From the NCBI RefSeq assembly GCF_026913015.1, contig NZ_JAPTYD010000004.1, positions 124,001 through 188,000 of the forward strand: a stretch of 64,000 nucleotides of DNA. The letters are read 5' to 3'. Of the stretch, positions 45,058-52,689 are shown piece after piece. Both the position numbers and the translations under genes were made by a program. Below the pieces are notes generated by a model. That model was not told where the DNA came from, did no database searches, and was given only the letters and a program-made list of their open reading frames with translations. The number at the start of each line of letters is the position of its first letter. The first letter of the stretch is position 1. The DNA comes from Paracoccus benzoatiresistens. GTDB taxonomy: Bacteria > Pseudomonadota > Alphaproteobacteria > Rhodobacterales > Rhodobacteraceae.

Positions 45058-46083
45058 ATGAGACTTGCACCGGGCATTCTTCGTGCCGCCTTGGCACAGG
45101 CTGCCATTCTTGCCGGGATGGGTGCCGCCCATGCACAGGAACTGAACCTCTACACGTCCCGCGAACCGGGCCTTGTCGAGCCGTTGCTGAAAGCCTTTAC
45201 CGAGACCACCGGAATCAAGGTCAACACGGTCTTTCTCAAGGACGGCCTGGCCGAACGAGTGGCCTCGGAAGGCGAAAGTTCGCCTGCAGACCTGCTGATG
45301 GCCGTGGATGCCGGCAACCTGGCCGATCTGGTTGACAAGGGCCTGACCCAGCCGGTCGAGTCGGACGTCCTGACCTCGGCCATTCCGGAAAACCTGCGCG
45401 ATCCGGGCAACCAGTGGTTCGCCCTCTCGATGCGCGCCCGCGTGGTCTATGCGGCCAACGACCTGGACATTGACAGCATCACCTATGAGGATCTGGCCGA
45501 CCCGGAGTGGAAGGGCCGCATCTGCATCCGGTCGGGCCAGCACCCCTACAATACCGCGCTGTTTTCGGCCTTCATGACCCATCACGACGCGGCGGCGACC
45601 GAGGAATGGCTGACCGGCCTCAAGGCCAATCTGGCACGGAAGGCGGGCGGCGGCGACCGTGACGGGGCCAAGGACATCGGCGGCGGCATCTGCGACATCG
45701 CCATTGCCAACTCCTACTACGTCGGCCTGATGCAGTCCGGCAAGGGCGGCGACGAGCAGAAGGCCTGGGGCGAGGCGATCAAGGTGATCCTGCCCACCTT
45801 CGAGGACGGCGGCACGCATGTGAACATCAGCGGCGCGGCGGTCGCGAAACATGCCCCGAACCGCAACGAGGCCGTGCAACTGCTGGAATATCTGGTCTCG
45901 GACGAGGCGCAGAAGATCTATGCCGAGGCAAATTACGAATACCCGGTCAAGTCCGGTGCCCCCATCGACCCCATCATCGCATCCTTCGGCGAACTCAAGG
46001 TCGATCCGGTGCCGCTGACCGAGATCGTGAAGAACCGCAAGGAGGCCAGTGAATTGGTTGACCGTGTCGGCTTCGACCACTGA
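45058..46083 (+). CDS. fbpA: Iron(III) ABC transporter periplasmic binding protein
   Basis: Ferric-binding protein of 341 residues. Start ATG 45058 (GGGAG upstream) gives the signal peptide MRLAPGILRAALAQAAILAGMGAAHAQ, and the mature protein begins ELNLYTSREPGLVEPLLKAF. DIAIANSYYVGLM carries the adjacent tyrosines that bind Fe(III) in FbpA/FutA proteins, and IRSGQHPYNTALFSAFM and GAAVAKHAPN are further family segments. The permease start lies 35 bases inside its 3' end. Confidence 0.92.
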   Translation: MRLAPGILRAALAQAAILAGMGAAHAQELNLYTSREPGLVEPLLKAFTETTGIKVNTVFLKDGLAERVASEGESSPADLLMAVDAGNLADLVDKGLTQPVESDVLTSAIPENLRDPGNQWFALSMRARVVYAANDLDIDSITYEDLADPEWKGRICIRSGQHPYNTALFSAFMTHHDAAATEEWLTGLKANLARKAGGGDRDGAKDIGGGICDIAIANSYYVGLMQSGKGGDEQKAWGEAIKVILPTFEDGGTHVNISGAAVAKHAPNRNEAVQLLEYLVSDEAQKIYAEANYEYPVKSGAPIDPIIASFGELKVDPVPLTEIVKNRKEASELVDRVGFDH

Positions 46084-47770
46084 AGGCAGGGTAAGGTCCC
46101 GCCGCAGCTTTTCAGCCGCCCTGCGGCTTTCGGCCCTCCGCTTGCGCGGGGGGTCTTGGGTCATGGCCAGCCTGGTGATCGCGGGGCTTGTCCTTGTGCC
46201 CGTTCTGGCCCTGGTCTGGCAGGCGGCTCATGGATCGGAAGGCTTGTGGGGTCACCTGGCAAGCCATGTCCTGCCCTACGCGCTGAGCCAGACGGCGATC
46301 CTGATGGCCGGCGTCGGGGTGCTGACGGCCGGCATCGGCACCGGGGTCGCCTGGCTGGTGGTGGCCCATGACTTTCCGGGGCGGCGGGTGCTGGAATGGG
46401 CGCTGCTGCTGCCGCTGGCGGTGCCGACCTATATCGTCGCCTATGCCTATCTGGACATGCTGCATCCGCTCGGGCCGTTCCAGTCGGCGGTCCGCGCGGC
46501 CCTGGGTTACGACAATCCGCGCGATTTCCGCCTGCCCGACATCCGGTCGATGACCGGCGCGATCCTGCTTCTGGGCCTGGTGCTCTATCCTTATGTCTAT
46601 CTGCCGGTGCGGGCGATGTTCATGACCCAGGCCGCAAACCTGGTCGAGGTTGCCCATACCCTTGGCACCACCCGGCGTCAGATCCTGTGGCGCGTCGCCC
46701 TGCCGCTTGCACGGCCGGCCATTGCGGTGGGCACAAGCCTTGCCCTGATGGAGACGCTGAACGACATCGGCGCATCCGAATTCCTGGGCGTGCAGTCGCT
46801 GACGATCTCGGTCTATACGACCTGGGTCACGCGGTCGGATCTGGCAGGGGCCTCGCAGATCGCGCTGGCCATGCTGCTGCTGGTGGTCGCGCTGATCTCG
46901 CTGGAGCGGTGGGCGCGGCGCAAGCAGCGCTATTCCGTCAGTGCGCAGCGCGCGCGCAGCATGGCGCGCCAGCCTCTGGCAGGCTTCGCCCGCTGGGGGG
47001 CGCTGTGCGTCTGCCTGCTTCCCGTGCTGCTGGGCTTCGTCCTGCCCGCCGCCTATCTGGCGATCGAGGCCTGGAAGCGGTTCCAGTTTGCCGGCCTTTC
47101 AGCCCGCCTCCTGACCGAGGCCCGCAACACCTTCATCCTCTCGGCCCTGGCGACGGTCGCCGTGCTGGTCTGCGGGCTGGTCATCGCCTATGCCGCGCGG
47201 ATCTTTCCGCAGCGCGGGATGCAGATCATCCACCGTGTCGCATCCCTGGGCTATGCCATGCCGGGCACGATCCTGGCGCTTGGCATCCTGATCGCGGCGG
47301 GGGGGCTTGACCGCTGGATCGGCCAGACGGCCAAGGGACTGCTTGGCATCGACCCCGGGTTGGTGCTGATCGGGTCCGGGTTGGCCTTGGGCTTTGCTTA
47401 TCTGGTGCGGTTCCTGGCGATCTCGGCTGGCTCGGTCGAGGCGGGGCTGACGCGCATCCCGCGCAGCTACGACCAGTCCGCTCGTACGCTGGGCCAGGGT
47501 ATCACCGGCACGCTGCGCCATGTCCATCTGCCGCTGTCGAAGGCGGCGCTGGCCGCGGCCGGACTGCTGGTCTTCGTCGATTGCATGAAGGAGTTGTCGG
47601 CGACCCTGCTGCTGCGTCCCCTGAACTTCGAAACGCTGGCGACCCATCTTTACGGAGAGGCCGCTCGCGGGACCTATGAGGAAGCCGCCATCGCGGCCCT
47701 GGCCATTGTCCTGGTGGGAATTCCGGCCGTCATCTTGCTGGCACGTGTCGGTCGCGACACGGCGCGGTAG
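46049..47770 (+). CDS. fbpB: Iron(III) ABC transporter permease (double-length)
   Basis: Inner-membrane permease of 573 residues made of two homologous halves, as in FbpB/SfuB. The EAA loops are VEVAHTLGTTRRQILWRVALPLARPAI (first half, near residue 205) and SYDQSARTLGQGITGTLRHVHLPLSKAAL (second half, near 480). GTG 46049 is the start, overlapping the binding-protein gene by 35 bases. Completes the ferric importer; a hairpin follows. Confidence 0.92.
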   Translation: MNWLTVSASTTEGRVRSRRSFSAALRLSALRLRGGSWVMASLVIAGLVLVPVLALVWQAAHGSEGLWGHLASHVLPYALSQTAILMAGVGVLTAGIGTGVAWLVVAHDFPGRRVLEWALLLPLAVPTYIVAYAYLDMLHPLGPFQSAVRAALGYDNPRDFRLPDIRSMTGAILLLGLVLYPYVYLPVRAMFMTQAANLVEVAHTLGTTRRQILWRVALPLARPAIAVGTSLALMETLNDIGASEFLGVQSLTISVYTTWVTRSDLAGASQIALAMLLLVVALISLERWARRKQRYSVSAQRARSMARQPLAGFARWGALCVCLLPVLLGFVLPAAYLAIEAWKRFQFAGLSARLLTEARNTFILSALATVAVLVCGLVIAYAARIFPQRGMQIIHRVASLGYAMPGTILALGILIAAGGLDRWIGQTAKGLLGIDPGLVLIGSGLALGFAYLVRFLAISAGSVEAGLTRIPRSYDQSARTLGQGITGTLRHVHLPLSKAALAAAGLLVFVDCMKELSATLLLRPLNFETLATHLYGEAARGTYEEAAIAALAIVLVGIPAVILLARVGRDTAR

Positions 47771-47783
47771 GAGTCAGCAGCAA

Positions 47784-47815
47784 GGATGGGTCCTTCGCCC
47801 TGGAAGGCTCCATCC
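47784..47815. terminator. Nested hairpin between convergent genes
   Basis: Outer stem GGATGG/CCATCC and inner stem CCTTC/GAAGG, separated by a 2x2 internal loop, 14 bases after the permease stop and 60 bases from the convergent ligase stop. Terminator candidate for the iron operon. Confidence 0.5.
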
Positions 47816-47874
47816 GACGGCACCGGGCCTTGCGGGTGGCCAGGGCAATCCGCCCCTCCCCGTGCCGCTCGAAC

Positions 47875-49782
47875 TCACACGGCAAGCTTTTTGCCGGAAG
47901 CAGGACGTCCAGCCGAGGGTCCCGAGGGCAGCCCCAGTGCGGCGGCGGCTGCCCGTTCCGCGGCGGCGCGGTCTTCGGCCAGCAGGACGTCCCCGGCAAG
48001 CCTGCCCAGGATGCGCCGCACGGCCGAGGTCTGGGAAACCAGATCCGACCACGTCACGGCGGCTGCGATGCGCGGCAGCCCAAGCCCCCGCTCCAGCAGT
48101 TGACGAGGCGTCAGCACGATCAGGGCGGCGTCGATGTCGTCGGCCTGGAACAGGTCCGCCACTGTCTCGAGCGCCCGACTGGATGGCGCCAGCCCGGAGG
48201 CCTCGCCCATGATCCCCAGCCTGCAACCCGCGCGCCCCGCCAGCGTCTCCAGCGTTTGGCGCATCCTTGCGGTCGCCTCGGGCGCGCCCACCAGCGCGAC
48301 GACGGGCAGGCCACGATATTCACCCTCGCCCACCAGAGCGTCGAAGATGCTGGACAGGATGACATCCCGCCGTTCCTCGGGGGTGGCCGCGAGCTGCATA
48401 CTTACTCCCGGCCGGCTGTTGACCTCGCAGATCGCGCCGCCGGTCTCCTGCCACGGGCGGGTGAAGTCGGTGGAAAGGAAATCGACGCCGCAGACGTCCA
48501 GGCGCAGCCTGCGCGCCGCGGCCTCGGCGACCTGGCGGATCGATGGATGAATCTTGTCCGTCACGTCGATCGCCACGCCCCCGCGGGAAAGATTGGACTC
48601 GCGCCGCAGGAACACCTGCCGCCCCGCCGCGGGGACCGCATCCACGGTCAGCTCCTGCTGAGCCAGGACGGCCCGCGCGTCCTCGTCCAGCTGGATCGGC
48701 TTCATCAGCGCATGCGCGCCCTTCAACAGGCCGTCACGCTCGGGGCGCCTGTTTTCCTCCTTGACCAGGTCCGCAACGCTGCGGGTCCCGTCGCCCGTGA
48801 CCTGCGCCGGCTGGCGGTTCATCGCCGCCAGGAACTTGCCGCCCACGACCAGCAGCCGCGTTTCCTCGCCCGGTATCAGGGTCTCGATCACGGCCTTGCC
48901 CGAGTGGCCCACGGCGCGGGCAAAGGCCTTGCGCATCTCGTCCTCATTCGACACGCCGACCGTGATGTCCCGGCCCATGTTGCCGTTGAAGGGCTTGACC
49001 ACAAGCGGATAGCCCAGTTCCCGCGCGGCGGCGAGGGCCGCCTTTTCCGTTCGTGCGGTGCGCTGCCCTGCGACCGGCAGCCCGGCATCGGCCAGCACCC
49101 GGTTGGCCATGCCCTTGTCCTTGGCCATCTTCACACCGATCGCGCTGGTCAGGGTCGATTCCGTGCCCTTGACGATGCAGGCCTGCCGACCCAGGCCGAT
49201 CTGCACATATCCGGAACGTCCGACGACCTGCCAAGGGATGCCTCGTTCGCCTGCCACCCGCGCCAGAAGCAGTGCATCGGCCGAGGGAGTGGCGGGCATT
49301 GTCGGCTCCAGGAACGCTCGCAACTGGCTTCGGATCGCCCTTCGCAGTTCCGGGCCGGTGACCCCGTCCACCAGCGCCTGGACGACCGCAAAACCCGCCT
49401 GCGCGGCCGGCAGGCCGATCCGCGCATCTGTCGTCTGGAAAATGGCCGTGCCCTGCGCCTGCCGCGACCCTTCCGCGCCATCCTCAGCTTCCGCAGGACG
49501 ATAGGCACAGTAGGTCACAGGCCAGCCGACATAGCGCTGCATGATCACGGCCATCACCTCGGCCACGGCGGCGGCGGGCCAGGCGGTTTCGGACCGGCGC
49601 AGAAGGCGCCAGCCGGCAAAGTTCAGGATTGTGGGACGCATGAAGACCAGCGCGCGTCGCAGGCTGGTGACTGCCCGGGGATCGACGACCCGCCCTGCCG
49701 CCCCCGCGGAGGTCGCCCGCATCACCCCCCTTCGGCTATGGACATTGCCCGGAAGCAGGAAACTGCTCTGGTCGATCTGCAT
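47875..49782 (-). CDS. Cyanophycin-synthetase-like ATP-grasp ligase with degenerate Mur-ligase-type tail
   Basis: Ligase of 635 residues, against about 870 for CphA. Residues 1-170 are CphA N-domain-like; an ATP-grasp module follows: KGTESTLTSAIGVKMAKDKGMANRVLADAG, YPLVVKPFNGNMGRDITVGV, ETLIPGEETRLLVVGGK, and RRESNLSRGGVAIDVTDKIHPS with CGVDFLSTDF and EVNSRPG. The last 150 residues keep the Mur-ligase domain start (LPVVALVGAPEATARMRQTLE) but the P-loop TGTNGKT is gone and the rest is truncated. ATG 49782 follows GATGGAGGATCAAC. It could make an amide-linked amino acid polymer or conjugate with only the ATP-grasp step. Product unknown. Confidence 0.82.
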   Translation of the reverse strand: MQIDQSSFLLPGNVHSRRGVMRATSAGAAGRVVDPRAVTSLRRALVFMRPTILNFAGWRLLRRSETAWPAAAVAEVMAVIMQRYVGWPVTYCAYRPAEAEDGAEGSRQAQGTAIFQTTDARIGLPAAQAGFAVVQALVDGVTGPELRRAIRSQLRAFLEPTMPATPSADALLLARVAGERGIPWQVVGRSGYVQIGLGRQACIVKGTESTLTSAIGVKMAKDKGMANRVLADAGLPVAGQRTARTEKAALAAARELGYPLVVKPFNGNMGRDITVGVSNEDEMRKAFARAVGHSGKAVIETLIPGEETRLLVVGGKFLAAMNRQPAQVTGDGTRSVADLVKEENRRPERDGLLKGAHALMKPIQLDEDARAVLAQQELTVDAVPAAGRQVFLRRESNLSRGGVAIDVTDKIHPSIRQVAEAAARRLRLDVCGVDFLSTDFTRPWQETGGAICEVNSRPGVSMQLAATPEERRDVILSSIFDALVGEGEYRGLPVVALVGAPEATARMRQTLETLAGRAGCRLGIMGEASGLAPSSRALETVADLFQADDIDAALIVLTPRQLLERGLGLPRIAAAVTWSDLVSQTSAVRRILGRLAGDVLLAEDRAAAERAAAAALGLPSGPSAGRPASGKKLAV

Positions 49783-50176
49783 GTTGATCCTCCATCGTCG
49801 GAGCGGCTGCAACTGCGTCTGTAGGCTTGGCCTGCCCCAAGGGGGTCTTTTTTTAATCCGGGAGAATCTCTCCCGGATCAAGCTTTTTGAGCATCCATTT
49901 GCGGCTTGATGAGGGCCATTGGCGAGTTCCGGCCGGCCTCTTGCCATTTGCAGGGCGCAGGGGAAGCGCGATCCCGATCGCACCCGGCCCGCATTATCGG
50001 GCTCTGATGCAAGGTCTCGTCCATCGGCTGGATCGGCGTCGGCTGCCTGCGCCGACCTGCGCTTCCGAGAGAAACCCGGTGCTCCGCTTCGCCCGCATGT
50101 CGGGCTTGGCGCGGTTCAGCGTGACCTCGCCTTCGGCCCCGGTCTTCTCGAGGCCGCTCAAGGTTATTGATACAAA
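49783..50176. other. Leader/intergenic region of the ATP-grasp gene, no gene seen
   Basis: About 400 bases upstream of the ligase gene and downstream of the TerC-like gene. No convincing coding frame. It contains the perfect hairpin at 49856-49878 with flanking T/A runs and must carry the ligase promoter. Confidence 0.45.
49856..49878. promoter_or_regulatory. Perfect 10-bp inverted repeat in ligase leader
   Basis: ATCCGGGAGA-ATC-TCTCCCGGAT, flanked by a run of seven T on one side and CTTTTTG on the other. On the minus strand it lies 74-96 bases upstream of the ligase start. It could be an operator or an attenuator hairpin, or a plus-strand terminator because T5 follows in that direction. Confidence 0.45.
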
Positions 50177-50202
50177 CCGGCCGCGGATCGCTCCGCGGCC
50201 GG
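50177..50202 (-). terminator. Terminator of the TerC-like gene
   Basis: 11-bp perfect stem CCGGCCGCGGA/TCCGCGGCCGG with a 4-base loop, eight bases after the stop codon at 50210. On the minus strand it is followed by TTTGTATC. Strong intrinsic-type terminator. Confidence 0.7.
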
Positions 50203-50209
50203 CTGGATT

Positions 50210-51295
50210 TTACCCGTGCGCCTGCTGGCTTTTGCGGTTCCAGCGGATCGAGGACCACAGCGAGACACCGATCAGCGTCGCTCCGCCAAGGCCCGTGATC
50301 ACTTCGGGGATGTGGACGAAGGACTGCAGGAACATGATCACCGACAGCGCGATGATCGCATAGAACGCGCCATGTTCGAGGTAGCGATATTGGGCGAGCG
50401 TGCCCTTCTCGACCAGCATGATGGTCATGGACCGGACATACATCGCCCCGATCCCCAGACCGATGGCAATGATGAACAGGTTCTGCGTCAGCGCAAAGGC
50501 CCCGATCACGCCGTCGAAGCTGAAGGACGCGTCCAGAACCTCAAGATAAAGGAACGCCCCCAAACCGCCCTTGGCGCCTGCGACCAGCGCTTCCTGGGTG
50601 CTGTCCAGCAGACCGCCCAGAACCTCGACCAGGAGGAATGTCAGCAAGCCCCAGATCGCGGACCTGAAGAAGACCTGGGATTCGGCGGGGTCCAGGAAGC
50701 GCGAGAAGATCAGGATCAGCGACAGCACCACGGCGACCTCGATGCCGCGGATGGTGGCGTATTTCTGCATCTTGGCTTCCAGCCAGCGCACCCAGTGGAC
50801 GTCCTTCTCGTGGTCGAAGAAGAAGGACAGGCCCACCATCATCAGGAAGGTGCCGCCGAAGGCCGCGATCGGCAGATGGGCGTCATGCATGATGCGGGCG
50901 TACTCTTCAGGCTGGGCGGCGGCCAGCACGACGGCTTCCCACGGCCCGATCTTGGCGGCGATCACGACGATCAGCAGCGGGAACACGATCCGCATGCCGA
51001 AGACGGCGATGATGATGCCCCAGGTCAGGAAGCGATGCTGCCATTCCGGCGTCATCTCCTTCAGCTTGTTAGCGTTGACGATTGCGTTGTCGAAGGACAG
51101 CGAGATCTCGAGGACCGCCAAGACTAAGCAGATGAAGAAGATGGTCAGCATGCCGCCCATCGTTCCGGTCATCTGCCAGCCCAGGAAGACTCCAAGCATC
51201 AGGCCCACCGCCGTGACGATGAAGGCCCAGGTAAAATAGTGAAGCATCGGCCGAGCGTCGGAGCTCACGCCATTTGAAGACAGTCCGTTTTCCAT
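50210..51295 (-). CDS. TerC/DUF475-family integral membrane protein
   Basis: Membrane protein of about 361 residues with eight or nine hydrophobic segments. FFICLVLAVLEISLSFDNAIVNANKLKEM carries the conserved SFDNA motif, and EVLDASFSFDGVIGAFALTQNLFIIAIGLGIGAMYVRS carries the second SFDG motif; both are TerC/DUF475 hallmarks and probably coordinate a metal. TerC relatives export Mn2+ or act in tellurite and metal stress. Start uncertain: ATG 51337, 51295 or 51247, none with a strong ribosome site. Two inverted repeats sharing GCGGAT/ATCCGC lie just upstream. Confidence 0.85.
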   Translation of the reverse strand: MENGLSSNGVSSDARPMLHYFTWAFIVTAVGLMLGVFLGWQMTGTMGGMLTIFFICLVLAVLEISLSFDNAIVNANKLKEMTPEWQHRFLTWGIIIAVFGMRIVFPLLIVVIAAKIGPWEAVVLAAAQPEEYARIMHDAHLPIAAFGGTFLMMVGLSFFFDHEKDVHWVRWLEAKMQKYATIRGIEVAVVLSLILIFSRFLDPAESQVFFRSAIWGLLTFLLVEVLGGLLDSTQEALVAGAKGGLGAFLYLEVLDASFSFDGVIGAFALTQNLFIIAIGLGIGAMYVRSMTIMLVEKGTLAQYRYLEHGAFYAIIALSVIMFLQSFVHIPEVITGLGGATLIGVSLWSSIRWNRKSQQAHG

Positions 51296-51338
51296 GAGAA
51301 AAAGTCCAGGCGGCTGGTTCAGGATCAGTGCCGACATC

Positions 51339-51360
51339 GCGGATGTGCCGCCACATCCGC
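51339..51360. promoter_or_regulatory. Inverted repeat upstream of TerC-like gene (proximal)
   Basis: Arms GCGGATGTG and CACATCCGC, 9 bp perfect, 4-base centre, directly before the ATG at 51337. Shares the GCGGAT/ATCCGC core with the repeat at 51387-51403. Operator or leader hairpin that would control translation. Confidence 0.45.
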
Positions 51361-51386
51361 CAGAGGGGCCCGGTCACCCTTTCTGT

Positions 51387-51403
51387 ATCCGCAATTTGCG
51401 GAT
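51387..51403. promoter_or_regulatory. Inverted repeat upstream of TerC-like gene (distal)
   Basis: ATCCGCAATTTGCGGAT, perfect 8-bp arms about one T. On the minus strand a TATATA sequence lies just upstream, so it sits where a repressor would cover the promoter. Confidence 0.45.
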
Positions 51404-51841
51404 GCCCGTATATACTTCATTGGCTCAATTTCGGAAGCGAATAATGCACGGGGTGGACGGCTGGGGTCCTGTATTGCGGCCTTTCTTCATCTCTTGCGCA
51501 TCATGGCTGCGTTCCTGCGCCCCTTGTGTCCAGCACCCGACAGGCCTCAACCCCCCGCAAGAAGGCCGGGGTTCTGACACTCAAGGCGGCCTTGCCGGTG
51601 ACGGCGCTGGACAAGGCAGGTCTTCCTGCCGGGCCTGATGCATTCGGGTAAATTCGAAGATTGTGATACTATTCTAATGATTCTCCTTGGAGCGGGCGAG
51701 CCCCTCCCCGCCGGAGACAGGAAGCCGCTGCCAAGGGCTGCCGAGCACGCATGGCGGAAGCTTGGGACAAGACAGCAAGTGCCGCGCGAATGTCGCAAAG
51801 CCCCCGTAGGTAACGGCACTTCAGACCACGGGAGAGCCGGT
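51404..51841 (+). other. Long leader region before the CYTH gene, no gene seen
   Basis: 438 bases between the TerC promoter region and the TTG start at 51842. No convincing gene. The 3' part (51685-51830) is rich in short complementary GC blocks and could fold into a structured leader, but I could not assign it to a known riboswitch class. Confidence 0.4.
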
Positions 51842-52459
51842 TTGGCTTTGGAAATCGAGCGCAAGTTCCTTGTTGTACATGACACCTGGCGTTCGAGAAT
51901 CGTAAGGAGCCAGCACATTGAGGATCACCTGATCGCGGTGTTTCCGAAAGGAAAGGTACGCATTCGGATCTGTGCCGGGACGGCGGCCCTGACCCTCAAG
52001 GGCAATCGGCAGGGGATCCGCCGCAGCGAGTTCCATGTGCCGCTCACCTTGGCCGAAGCTGCCTTGATGGCCGAGGAGTTCGGGGGTGCCCCGCCCCTGA
52101 GGAAGCGCCGCCACGATGTCGCAGTTTCAAGCCTCGTGTGGCATGTGGACGAGTATACGGGTCCCTTGTCAGGGCTGGTGACCGCCGATGTGGAGCTTCC
52201 GGCCGAGGATCACCCGCTGGTCCTGCCGCCCTGGGCGGGACCCGAGATTACGGCCGATTGCCGCTTCAGTTCTGCTGCCATGGTGCGCGCGATCCAGCAT
52301 GGCCGGGAAGCCGTCGCTTGCGTGATGGCCGCCAGCGCCGCAGTGGCCGCGCAAGAGCAAGGTCCGGGCGTGTATCGCCTTTACGCCGGAAGCCCGAAGT
52401 CCGGCGATGAACCATCCGTTCATCCTGCGGATGCCAACGCAAGCAGCATTGGCGGATAG
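51842..52459 (+). CDS. CYTH-domain triphosphatase-like protein
   Basis: Protein of 205 residues with a CYTH triphosphate tunnel: the defining ExExK is EIERKFLVV at residues 3-11, followed by KGKVRIRICAG, ALTLKGNRQGIRRSEFHVPL and VTADVELPAEDHPLVLPPWAGPEITAD. Bacterial relatives hydrolyse inorganic tripolyphosphate or thiamine triphosphate. Start is TTG 51842 with GGGAGAG at good spacing. The last 50 residues are a non-conserved tail. It precedes a SulP transporter and a PPK2 kinase on the same strand, which suggests a link to polyphosphate. Confidence 0.85.
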   Translation: MALEIERKFLVVHDTWRSRIVRSQHIEDHLIAVFPKGKVRIRICAGTAALTLKGNRQGIRRSEFHVPLTLAEAALMAEEFGGAPPLRKRRHDVAVSSLVWHVDEYTGPLSGLVTADVELPAEDHPLVLPPWAGPEITADCRFSSAAMVRAIQHGREAVACVMAASAAVAAQEQGPGVYRLYAGSPKSGDEPSVHPADANASSIGG

Positions 52460-52689
52460 CTCGAAGGACCCCCGGCCACTTGCAGGCCGCAATCGGTGCG
52501 CCATGACGCCCGGCGGGGCTTCGCTGTCTGAAGCGCGTGGGCCGCGCGGCACGCAAACTTCGGCAGGCACCCGACCCAAGCATTTACACAATCGCCATGT
52601 TCATGCCAAAATCCCCTCCAAGGCCTCCGTGGCTCAGGCTTTCTCGGCGCGTGGGTTCGAATGTGTCGGCAGTTTCGGGGAAACTGGGC

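Noticed and set aside
51685-51830. Cobalamin or Mn (yybP-ykoY) riboswitch in the leader before the CYTH gene or near terC
   Set aside because: Conserved core boxes of these classes could not be matched; only general GC-rich complementarity is present.
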